A stretch of DNA of 64,000 bases from Agromyces sp. SYSU T00194 (GTDB lineage: Bacteria > Actinomycetota > Actinomycetes > Actinomycetales > Microbacteriaceae). The position numbers and the translations under genes are program-made. This document shows, piece after piece, positions 1 through 7,207 of the stretch (position 1 is the stretch's first letter; each line of letters starts with the position of its first letter). The stretch covers positions 744,001-808,000 of the forward strand of contig NZ_JBEPJZ010000002.1 in the NCBI RefSeq assembly GCF_040496035.1, in the 5' to 3' direction. Under the pieces are notes generated by a model. That model was not told where the DNA came from, did no database searches, and was given only the letters and a program-made list of their open reading frames with translations.

Positions 1-863
1 GTGCCGGCGATCCGCTCGCCGCCGGTCATGGCGTCGGGCGTCAGCTTGTCGATGATGCCGAGTGCGAACATCAGGCCGGCACTCGGCCCGCCCACGTCGT
101 CGAGCTGGATCTGCACGTCGATCGGGAACTCGTACTGCATCGTGACGCCCACGCCGATGAGCAGGGTGCCGTCCTGGTCGCGCGGGGTGACGACCGCGTC
201 GACGGTCTCGCCGTCGCGGTCGACCTCGATGTCGGCGGGCTCGGCGCCGTTGACCTGGATGGCATCGCGCAGCGACGCGATGTCGTGCATGGGCTCGCCG
301 TTGACGGCGGTGATGACGTCGCCCTCCTCGAGCTGGCCCTCCGCGGCCGAGTCGTCGAGCAGCCCGATGATGGTGACCTCGCGCGGGAAGTCGTAGCCGA
401 GCTCGACCAGCGCGGCCGCGATGGCGTCCTGCTGGGAGTCGACCATGAGCGTCTGGTTCTGCTCGTCGCGCTCCTCCTGCGTGAGGTCGGCCGGGAAGAC
501 CGCCTCGATGGGCACCACCGCACGGCTGTCGTCGAGCATCGCCCCGCCGATCTCGAGCCACGACGGCTGCCGCTGCGGATTGCCGACGATCGAGACGGTG
601 AGCAGGTCGAGGTTGCCCTCGGTCGGGTACGTGGTCTCGTCGGGCACGGAGATGAGCGGCACCTCGTCGCCGTCGCTCGTGGTCGCGACCCCGAGCGTGT
701 CGTACACGGGGCCGGGCTGCTCGATGACGTACGGCGCCGGCGACGACGCGAAGACGCCGGCGATCACGACGGCGATCGCCAGGAGCCACCAGCCGGCGGT
801 GCGGGCCCGCGACCCGGGGCGACGCTGTTCGGGGCGCGCGCGATCCTCGTCGAACAGGGCCAT
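1..863 (-). CDS. PDZ-domain Lon-like membrane protease (YlbL type), 3' end beyond window
   Basis: Reading leftward from the ATG at 863, about 287 residues are visible before the window edge. A charged N-terminus is followed by one hydrophobic helix (about residues 23-42), so the protein is probably anchored in the membrane facing outward. A PDZ domain contains GDVITAVNGEP near residue 181. After it begins a Lon-type (S16) peptidase domain with GGPSAGLMFA, whose Ser is residue 261. The partner Lys would lie outside the window. Proteins with this order are envelope serine proteases of the YlbL/Rv3194c kind; the substrate is unknown. It is divergent from the DUF2342 gene, as in mycobacteria. A minus-strand TAGGCT (962-967) could be its -10 box, giving a leader of about 90 nt. 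It is broken only by the window edge. Confidence 0.9.
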   Translation of the reverse strand, partial: MALFDEDRARPEQRRPGSRARTAGWWLLAIAVVIAGVFASSPAPYVIEQPGPVYDTLGVATTSDGDEVPLISVPDETTYPTEGNLDLLTVSIVGNPQRQPSWLEIGGAMLDDSRAVVPIEAVFPADLTQEERDEQNQTLMVDSQQDAIAAALVELGYDFPREVTIIGLLDDSAAEGQLEEGDVITAVNGEPMHDIASLRDAIQVNGAEPADIEVDRDGETVDAVVTPRDQDGTLLIGVGVTMQYEFPIDVQIQLDDVGGPSAGLMFALGIIDKLTPDAMTGGERIAG

Positions 864-1032
864 CGGGTTCCTCTCTGGGTCGGCACACGGGGGCGCGCCG
901 ACGGCACCGTGCGGGTGGCGATGGCGCTGTTCGCGACGGGCGGACAGCCGGAACGACCAGCCTAGGCCATTTCCCAGTCAACCCGTCGGGCGCGCGGATA
1001 GCGTAGGAACATCCGACTGGGAGGTGGCTGAA

Positions 1033-2415
1033 GTGGCCGACGAGAATGGCCCCGGCGACGACCGGAGTCCCGAGGACGAGTTCCGCGACATGCTGCGCGA
1101 GATCCTGTCCGGCGGCGCGGGCGTCGACCCCGCCCAGCTCGCCGGCGCGGCCGGCCTGCCGAACGATCCGGCGAGCGTCGCCGCGCTGTTCAGCCAGCTC
1201 CAGCAGGCGATGGCCTCGGGCGGCGACGGCATCAACCGCGACCTCGCCCTCCAGCAGGGCGTCGCCCGTGCGAAGGACGGCCAGCAGGACACGGATGCGG
1301 CGACCCGAGCCGCCTGGGAGCAGGCGTACCACGTGGCCGCCCTCTGGCTCGACGAGGCCGTCGCCGTGAGCAGCCTGACCGAGCCCGGGGTGCTGCTCAG
1401 CCGGCGCCGCTGGGTGGAGCAGACCATGCCGGTCTGGACCCAGCTCGCCGAGCCGGTCGCCGCGAGCATCGCCGACTCGCTCACGCAGGTCATGTCGGAG
1501 CAGGCCCCCGAGGAGCTGCGCGGCATGATGGCCGGCGCGAGCCAGATGATGCGGTCGATCGGCGGCACGCTGTTCGCGATGCAGCTCGGCCAGGTGGTCG
1601 GGCAGCTGTCGGCCGAGGTCGTGTCGGGCGGCGACGTCGGCATCCCGCTGCTGGAGGACGGCACCGCCGCGGTGCTGCCCCAGAACGCCGCCGAGTTCGG
1701 CGACGGGCTCGACATCCCCGACGACCAGGTGCAGCTCTACCTCGCGGTGCGCGAGCTCGCGCACGCGCGCCTGTTCCGCCACGCGCGCTGGCTCCGGCTG
1801 CGGCTGATCACCTCCATCACGGACTTCGCCCGGGGCATCCGCATCGACACCGACCGCATCGAGGAGCTCGCCAGCGACTTCGACCCGTCGAACCCCGAGG
1901 CGCTGCGCGACGCGCTCGTCAACGGCTCGCTGATCCCGCCGAAGACCCCCGAGCAGCAGGCCGCGCTCGCGCGCCTGGAGACGATGCTCGCCCTCATCGA
2001 GGGCTGGGTCGACGTGGTCACCGCCCGCGCGACCGAGCGCCTGCCCTCGAGCGGCGCGATCGCCGAGACGATCCGCCGCCGCCGGGCGACCGGCGGGCCG
2101 GCCGAGTCGGCGTTCGGCACGCTCGTCGGGCTGGAGCTGCGTCCGCGTCGCCTGCGCGAGGCCGCGGCGATGTGGGCGGCCGTCACCGACGCCGTCGGGG
2201 TCGCCGGGCGCGACGACCTGTGGTCGCACCCCGACCTGCTGCCGTCGTCGGAGGACGTCGACGACCCGGCGCGCATCGTCGCCCGGCTCACCGGCGACCG
2301 CACCGAGGAGGAGGCCAGCGAGGCCGACGCCTTCGACCAGGCGCTCGAGGCGCTGCTGCGCGGGGAGTCGCCCGGCGGCGAGGCGGCCGAGGGCGACGAG
2401 GGCGAGCGCCCCTAG
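1033..2415 (+). CDS. Zinc-dependent metalloprotease-like protein (DUF2342 family)
   Basis: A 460-residue soluble protein rich in Ala and Glu. I place the start at GTG 1033 because GGGAGG (1018-1023) lies at good spacing. The in-frame GTG at 1024 has no room for a ribosome site. The family signature is RELAHARLF, with Glu 241 and His 244. This is an HExxH-like helix whose first His is Arg, as I recall it is across this actinobacterial family, so classical HExxH zinc chemistry should not be assumed. The C-terminal 40 residues are acidic. A -10-like TAGCGT (999-1004) would give a short leader that includes the ribosome site. The gene lies between the PDZ/Lon protease and the ThiF-like gene, the same order as Rv3194c-Rv3195-Rv3196. 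Its cellular role is not known to me. Confidence 0.85.
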   Translation: MADENGPGDDRSPEDEFRDMLREILSGGAGVDPAQLAGAAGLPNDPASVAALFSQLQQAMASGGDGINRDLALQQGVARAKDGQQDTDAATRAAWEQAYHVAALWLDEAVAVSSLTEPGVLLSRRRWVEQTMPVWTQLAEPVAASIADSLTQVMSEQAPEELRGMMAGASQMMRSIGGTLFAMQLGQVVGQLSAEVVSGGDVGIPLLEDGTAAVLPQNAAEFGDGLDIPDDQVQLYLAVRELAHARLFRHARWLRLRLITSITDFARGIRIDTDRIEELASDFDPSNPEALRDALVNGSLIPPKTPEQQAALARLETMLALIEGWVDVVTARATERLPSSGAIAETIRRRRATGGPAESAFGTLVGLELRPRRLREAAAMWAAVTDAVGVAGRDDLWSHPDLLPSSEDVDDPARIVARLTGDRTEEEASEADAFDQALEALLRGESPGGEAAEGDEGERP

Positions 2416-2502
2416 CTCCGCGAGCCGACGGCGGATGCCTGTGGACGGTCGCCCCGCGTCCACAGATCCTCCGCCGACGACCCGAGCGGATGCCCCGTGC
2501 GG

Positions 2503-2514
2503 CAGTCTCTCGGC
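2503..2514 (+). promoter_or_regulatory. Leaderless promoter of ThiF-like gene
   Basis: CAGTCT (2503-2508) is followed by six bases and then ATG 2515, with no ribosome site between. This is the same geometry as the other leaderless promoters in the window, but the hexamer is weaker. Confidence 0.4.
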
Positions 2515-3375
2515 ATGGCCGTCCGCATCGATCCGCGCATCCCCGTCGTCTGGCGCTCCCCGTCCGACCTGCAGCTGGGCGCCGCGCGCCCGCTCGCGGT
2601 CATCCGCGACGCCGACGACGTCGACCTCGCTCTCCTCGAGGCGATGCGCGCGGGCGCGGCACGCGCGAGCCTCGAGCGGCTCGCACGGCGGCTCGGCGCC
2701 GACGACGGCGACGTCGACGTGTTCCTCGCGACGGTCGAGGCGGCCGTCGACGCACCCGACCCGCAGGTGCACGCGCGGGTCGCGATCGACGGTGACCCCG
2801 CCCGCTGCGCCCGACTCGCCGCCGACCTCGCGGCGGTCGGCCACGAGGTGGTCGGCCCCGCGCACGACCCCGACGCGGTCGACCTGGCCGTCGTGGTCGC
2901 CGACCACGTGGTCGACCCGAGGCGGGTGCGCGGCTGGATGGCGCGCGACGTGCCGCACCTGCGCGTGCTCGTCGATGACGACGGGGTCGTGGTGGGGCCG
3001 CTCGTCGAGCCCGGCGAGGGGCCGTGCCTGCACTGCGTCGAGCTCGCTCGCGCGGACGCCGACGACGCCTGGCCCGCGATCGCGTCGCAACTGCTCGGGC
3101 GGCCGGCCCGCGGCATCCGCCCGCTCACCCTGCTGCAGGCGATGACCGCCGCGACGCTGGCGGTCGACGCCCGCCTGCGGCGCGACGACCTCGGGCTCGC
3201 CGACCGGGCGATCCGCTTCGACGCGGTCAGCGCCGAACCGCGCTCCGAGCCGGTGCCGTCGCATCCGCGCTGCGGCTGCCGATCTCTTGCAGGAACCGTG
3301 ACGGCGCTCGCACCGCACGCGACTGGCCGCCCCGCTCGGCCCAGCTCACCTCGAGCCGGCGTCGTGCCCGCGTGA
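2515..3375 (+). CDS. ThiF/E1-like protein, TOMM-cyclodehydratase-like, function unknown
   Basis: 286 residues from ATG 2515 (GTG 2497 is an alternative start). The C-terminal half carries the paired motif GPCLHCVELAR and later HPRCGC, which together would give a zinc site like that of the E1-like partner proteins of azole-forming peptide clusters. The middle (VDLAVVVADH) fits a reduced Rossmann fold without a clear nucleotide loop. The position between DUF2342 and uvrD2 matches Rv3196 of mycobacteria. No YcaO enzyme or precursor peptide lies nearby, so bacteriocin synthesis is unlikely and the true role is open. Its last part overlaps the 3' end of uvrD2 on the other strand by 149 bp. Because HPRCGC itself lies inside the overlap, this gene must extend at least to about 3285. 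Confidence 0.75.
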   Translation: MAVRIDPRIPVVWRSPSDLQLGAARPLAVIRDADDVDLALLEAMRAGAARASLERLARRLGADDGDVDVFLATVEAAVDAPDPQVHARVAIDGDPARCARLAADLAAVGHEVVGPAHDPDAVDLAVVVADHVVDPRRVRGWMARDVPHLRVLVDDDGVVVGPLVEPGEGPCLHCVELARADADDAWPAIASQLLGRPARGIRPLTLLQAMTAATLAVDARLRRDDLGLADRAIRFDAVSAEPRSEPVPSHPRCGCRSLAGTVTALAPHATGRPARPSSPRAGVVPA

Positions 3376-4957
3376 TGCCGACGTAGAGCAGGCGGCGCTC
3401 CTCGTCGACCTGCTCGAGTCCCGTGGCGTACGAGATGGGGAGCAGCCCCTCGGACAACCCGACCAGGAAGACCGTGTCCCACTCGAGCCCCTTCGCCGAG
3501 TGCAGCGTCGCGAGCGTGACCGCCGACACCGTCGGCTCGTGCTGGGCCGCGGCGCGTTCCAGCAGGTCGTCGGTGAAGCGGCGGAACGTCGTGCCCGGCG
3601 CGGCGTCGTCGACGAGGCGCACGAGCGCGTTGTACGCCTCCCATCGGTCGCGCACGGCACCCGGCCCGTCGGGCGGGGTCTGGCTCCAGCCGAGCGAGCG
3701 CATCACGTCGCTCACCGACTTGAACAGCGGCTCGTCGGCGATCGTGAGCGACGCCGCGCGCAGCGCCTGCACCGCCTGCTTGACCTCCGGCTGGTCGAAG
3801 AACCGGCGCGCGCCGCGCAGCCGGGAGCTCACGCCGACCTCGTCGAGCGCGGTCTCGAGCACGGCCGACTGCGCGTTGGTGCGGTAGAGCACTGCGATCG
3901 ACTCGGGCCCCTCGCCCGCGTCGACCAGCTCGAGCACGCGCTGCGCGACCTGGCGTGCCTCGGCGATGTCGGAGGGATGCTCGCGCACCACCGGTCGCGG
4001 CGCCGACGGCTCGGAGCGCTCGCTGGTGAGGGCCAGCGCGCCGGGGCGGCCGCGCATGAGCCGGTTCGCGACGTCCACGATCGGCGCGGACGAGCGGTAG
4101 TTGTGCTCGAGACGCAGCACCGTGGCATCCGGGTACCGCCCCTCGAAGCCCAGCAGGTAGTCGGGCCGCGCGCCCGCGAACGAGTAGATCGTCTGGCTCG
4201 CGTCGCCGACGACGCACACCTCGCTGCGGTCGCCGAGCCACAGGTCGAGCAGGCGCTGCTGCGCCGGGGAGACGTCCTGGTACTCGTCGACCACGAAGAA
4301 CCGGTACTGCTCGCGCACGTGCATCGCGACGGATGCCTCCTGCTCGATCATGCCCGCCGTCGCGAGGAGCACGTCCTCGAAGTCGATGCGCCGCGCCTCG
4401 TCCTTCACCCGCTCGTAGCCGCCATGCAGGTCGAGCGCCTGCTCGACCGTCAGGGCGCCGGGCGCACCGCGGGAGGTCAGCCGCACCGCGTGCTGCTCGA
4501 TCGAGTCGCCCGAGACCTTCCGCAGCTCGATGTCGGCGGCGAGGTCGCGCAGGGTGGCCGAGTCGACCCGGATGCGCAGCCGCTCCGCGGCCTGGCCGAG
4601 CACGCGCGCCTTGCCGTCGAGCACGGCGGGTGCGCTGCCGCCCACCACCAGCGGCCAGAAGTAGTTGAGCTGGGCGAGCGCGGCCGCGTGGAACGTGCGG
4701 GTCGCGACACCGGACGCGCCCAGGGTGCGCAGGCGTCCGCGCAGCTCGGCCGCGGCGCGCGTGGTGAAGGTGAGGGCCATGACGCGCTCGGGCGTGTAGG
4801 CGCCAGTGCGCACGCCGTACGCGATGCGGTGCGTGATCGCGCGGGTCTTGCCCGTGCCGGCGCCCGCGAGCACGCAGACCGGGCCGAGCAGCGACTCGGC
4901 CGCCCGACGCTGCTGGTCGTCGAGCGCGTCGAGGAGCGCCGCGGGGTCGTCGCTCAT
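3227..4957 (-). CDS. uvrD2: UvrD2-type superfamily 1 DNA helicase
   Basis: A 576-residue SF1A 3'-5' helicase. The motifs appear in order: Q-motif region DDQQRRAA, Walker A AGAGTGKT (31-38), Walker B DEYQDVS, GDASQTIYSFAGA, LEHNYRSSAP, YRTNAQS, TLHSAKGLEWDTVFLVG and LLYVGITRAR. ATP-driven unwinding in DNA repair is the family role. Mycobacterial UvrD2 carries an HRDC domain after the motor. Here the protein stops about 45 residues after motif VI, so that domain is absent. The ATG at 4957 overlaps the nudC stop in an ATGA, so the two are translationally coupled. The 3' end runs convergently into the ThiF-like gene. Confidence 0.93.
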   Translation of the reverse strand: MSDDPAALLDALDDQQRRAAESLLGPVCVLAGAGTGKTRAITHRIAYGVRTGAYTPERVMALTFTTRAAAELRGRLRTLGASGVATRTFHAAALAQLNYFWPLVVGGSAPAVLDGKARVLGQAAERLRIRVDSATLRDLAADIELRKVSGDSIEQHAVRLTSRGAPGALTVEQALDLHGGYERVKDEARRIDFEDVLLATAGMIEQEASVAMHVREQYRFFVVDEYQDVSPAQQRLLDLWLGDRSEVCVVGDASQTIYSFAGARPDYLLGFEGRYPDATVLRLEHNYRSSAPIVDVANRLMRGRPGALALTSERSEPSAPRPVVREHPSDIAEARQVAQRVLELVDAGEGPESIAVLYRTNAQSAVLETALDEVGVSSRLRGARRFFDQPEVKQAVQALRAASLTIADEPLFKSVSDVMRSLGWSQTPPDGPGAVRDRWEAYNALVRLVDDAAPGTTFRRFTDDLLERAAAQHEPTVSAVTLATLHSAKGLEWDTVFLVGLSEGLLPISYATGLEQVDEERRLLYVGITRARRRLEVSWAERGGQSRAVRAPSRFLQEIGSRSADATAPARSAVRR

Positions 4958-5901
4958 GCGTGCCCGTCGATCTCGCCGCCGTACCACTCCTCGAGCATCC
5001 AGCGCGCGATGGACGACGCCCCGGGCAGCGCGATCTCGCCCGCCGCGGCGGCGAGGGCCTCGCGGGTGTACCAGCGGAGCTCGACGATCTCCTCGCCGTC
5101 GGGGCGCACCGCGTCGGGGTCGGCGACGGCCGCCGCGAAGCCCACCATGAGCGAGGCCGGGAACGGCCACGGCTGCGAACCGAGGTAGCGCACCTCGGAG
5201 ACCTCGAGGCCCGCCTCCTCGGCGATCTCGCGCACCACGGCGGCCTCGAGCGACTCCCCCGGCTCGACGAACCCGGCGAGCACCGAGAAGCGGTGCTGCT
5301 CCCACATGGCGTTCGAGCCGAGCAGCACGCGGTCGTCGCCGTCGGTGACGAGCACGATCACGGCGGGGTCCGTGCGCGGGAAGATCTGGCGCTCCTCGGC
5401 CGTGCAGCGACGCACCCAGCCGCCCTGCTCGACCGCGGCGGGCGCACCGCATGCGGGGCAGAAGCGATGCGAGTCGTGCCAGTTGGCGAGTGCGACCGCC
5501 TCGGTGAACAGCCCGGCGTCGCGGTCGCCCAGCCCGGTCACCACGGCGCGCAGCCCGCCCCAGCGACCCTCCTCGGGTTGGAGCGCCCGCGCGGCGTCGT
5601 CGTCGAGCACGTGTGCGACGACGCGCACCGCGGTGCCGCCGGCGTCACCGTCGTCGTCGCCGGGCAGCGTGCGGCCCAGGTAGATGCGCGGCTCCCCCGC
5701 GGGCGCCTCGGCCACCGTGAGCAGCGCGAGCTCGAGCGGCGAGCCGTCGACCCGCTCGGCCATCAGCGCGCGCCCGCGCCAGATCGGCAGCACGCGCGTG
5801 GCGGGGTCGGCGTCGAGCTCGGCGAACAGGTCGGGCGCGGTGCGCGCCTCGGCGTCCCGGTCGAGCGCGGATCGCGCGAGCGGGGGCACGGGCACGGTCA
5901 T
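4954..5901 (-). CDS. nudC: NADH pyrophosphatase NudC (Nudix hydrolase)
   Basis: 315 residues. It hydrolyses NAD(H) to NMN(H) and AMP, and family members also remove NAD caps from RNA. The Nudix box runs from Gly 210 to Leu 232 (GFVEPGESLEA, then REIAEEAGL). The NudC-specific SQPWPFPAS follows at about 242-250, which separates it from other Nudix proteins. A zinc-ribbon region has Cys 148, 151 and 166, but the expected fourth Cys is Glu 169 (CTAE instead of CxxC). The start at ATG 5901 is supported by AGAGAGG just upstream. The stop overlaps the uvrD2 start by 4 bp. The N-terminal domain is poorly conserved, as usual. Confidence 0.93.
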   Translation of the reverse strand: MTVPVPPLARSALDRDAEARTAPDLFAELDADPATRVLPIWRGRALMAERVDGSPLELALLTVAEAPAGEPRIYLGRTLPGDDDGDAGGTAVRVVAHVLDDDAARALQPEEGRWGGLRAVVTGLGDRDAGLFTEAVALANWHDSHRFCPACGAPAAVEQGGWVRRCTAEERQIFPRTDPAVIVLVTDGDDRVLLGSNAMWEQHRFSVLAGFVEPGESLEAAVVREIAEEAGLEVSEVRYLGSQPWPFPASLMVGFAAAVADPDAVRPDGEEIVELRWYTREALAAAAGEIALPGASSIARWMLEEWYGGEIDGHA

Positions 5902-5976
5902 GTGCGACCTCTCTGCGACGGGCGGCGGAGATACCGCGAGGGCGTGGCGCTCGGCCACGGTGAAGGCGGGCGAGCC

Positions 5977-5989
5977 TAGGCTGAGACCC
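5977..5989 (+). promoter_or_regulatory. Leaderless promoter of the kinase-like gene
   Basis: TAGGCT (5977-5982) lies seven bases before ATG 5990, with no purine-rich ribosome site between. Transcription would start at or next to the A of the start codon. Confidence 0.55.
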
Positions 5990-7207
5990 ATGGCCAGACC
6001 TCCACTCACTCTAGCCGCGTTGGCCACGGCGGCCGTTCCGGGGCTCGAGGTCTCGGGCGCCCGGCCGCACTCGCGCGGATCGTACGGCCAGTTCGATTCG
6101 GCGCTGCTGCGCAGCACCGACGGGCGCACCCTCCTCATCCGCGTGCCGACCACGTCGAGCGCCGAGCTCGAGCAGTCGGCCGACCTGGTCGCCCTGCGAG
6201 CGCTGTCCGCGGGCATCCGCGCCCGGCTGCCCTTCGTGGTGCCCACGTTCGTCGGGCAGGCGCCGGTCTCGGGCACGCGTGCGGTCGTGTACGACTACGT
6301 GCCCGGGCAGGTGCGCGACGCCGACGGGCTCACCGCCGAGCCGATGCTCGCGTCCGAGGTCGGGGAGTCGATCGCGGCGATCCACCTCCTGCCGTCGGCC
6401 TTCCTCGCCGAGGCGGGGTTGCCGCGCCAGACCGCGGCGGACTGCCGGTCGGCGGTGGTCGAGCTCATCGGGCGCGCGGCCGACACCGGTCGGGTGCCGG
6501 CGGCGCTGCTGCGCCGGTGGGAGTCCGCCGCCGACGACGCGGCGCTCTGGCAGTTCGCGCCGACGGTGATCAACGGGGCGCTCGCGGCCGACTCGTTCCT
6601 CGTCGAGGGCGCGCACGTGTCGGGCGTCATCGGCTGGTCGGGGCTCCAGGGCGGCGACCCGGCGCGCGACCTGCACTGGCTGCTGACCGCGCGCGGCGAC
6701 GCCGCCGAGCACGCGCTCTCGGCGTACCTGCGCGCGCGTGGCGGCCCCCAGGACGGCGCCATCGCGCAGCGGGCACTGCTCCACGGCGAGCTCGAGCTGG
6801 CCCGCTGGCTGCTGCACGGAGTGGAGACCCGCGACCCCGAGGTCATCGAGGACGCCGTGGGCCTGCTCGACGGACTCGTCGAGACCGTCCACTCCGACGA
6901 GTCGCCGGCGCTCTCGACCGACACGGGTCCGATCATGGCGGTCGACGAGGTCGAGGACCTGCTCGGACGCACCCCGCGCACCCCCGGGCGCGACGCCTCG
7001 ACCATGCTGACCGACACGTACGACCGCTCCGACCTCGAGCGCATGGCGGCCGGCGAGCAGGACGAGCCCGAGGCGGATGCGACGGGGGCGCTGCCGCTCG
7101 ACCTCACCGGCTGGGGCGAGGAGGCCGGGGCCGATGACGGCGCGGCGGGCGATGCTCAGGAGACCGGCGACGACGACCAGGACTCGAGCAGCTCCTCCTC
7201 GTCGTAG
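5990..7207 (+). CDS. Aminoglycoside phosphotransferase-fold protein, probable pseudokinase
   Basis: 405 residues. The fold of APH-type small-molecule kinases can be followed to GGDPARDLHWLL (221-232). The catalytic loop, normally HxDxxxxN, reads NGALAADS here (His to Asn 195, catalytic Asp to Ala 197, metal-binding Asn to Ser 202). The metal-binding IDW motif reads IGW (Asp to Gly 215). Phosphate transfer therefore looks impossible, and a binding or scaffold role is more likely. The last ~100 residues are acidic, with a terminal run of serines, and look disordered. It is divergent from nudC, and its 3' end overlaps adnB convergently by 52 bp. Automatic pipelines would probably call it a phosphotransferase. 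Resistance should not be inferred. Confidence 0.8.
   Translation: MARPPLTLAALATAAVPGLEVSGARPHSRGSYGQFDSALLRSTDGRTLLIRVPTTSSAELEQSADLVALRALSAGIRARLPFVVPTFVGQAPVSGTRAVVYDYVPGQVRDADGLTAEPMLASEVGESIAAIHLLPSAFLAEAGLPRQTAADCRSAVVELIGRAADTGRVPAALLRRWESAADDAALWQFAPTVINGALAADSFLVEGAHVSGVIGWSGLQGGDPARDLHWLLTARGDAAEHALSAYLRARGGPQDGAIAQRALLHGELELARWLLHGVETRDPEVIEDAVGLLDGLVETVHSDESPALSTDTGPIMAVDEVEDLLGRTPRTPGRDASTMLTDTYDRSDLERMAAGEQDEPEADATGALPLDLTGWGEEAGADDGAAGDAQETGDDDQDSSSSSSS

Noticed and set aside
2515..3375. Azole-modified peptide (TOMM) biosynthesis cluster
   Set aside because: Only the E1-like protein is present. There is no YcaO enzyme, dehydrogenase or precursor peptide, and the neighbours are conserved housekeeping genes.
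5990..7207. Aminoglycoside or macrolide resistance gene
   Set aside because: The fold matches but the catalytic Asp, His, Asn and metal Asp are all replaced.
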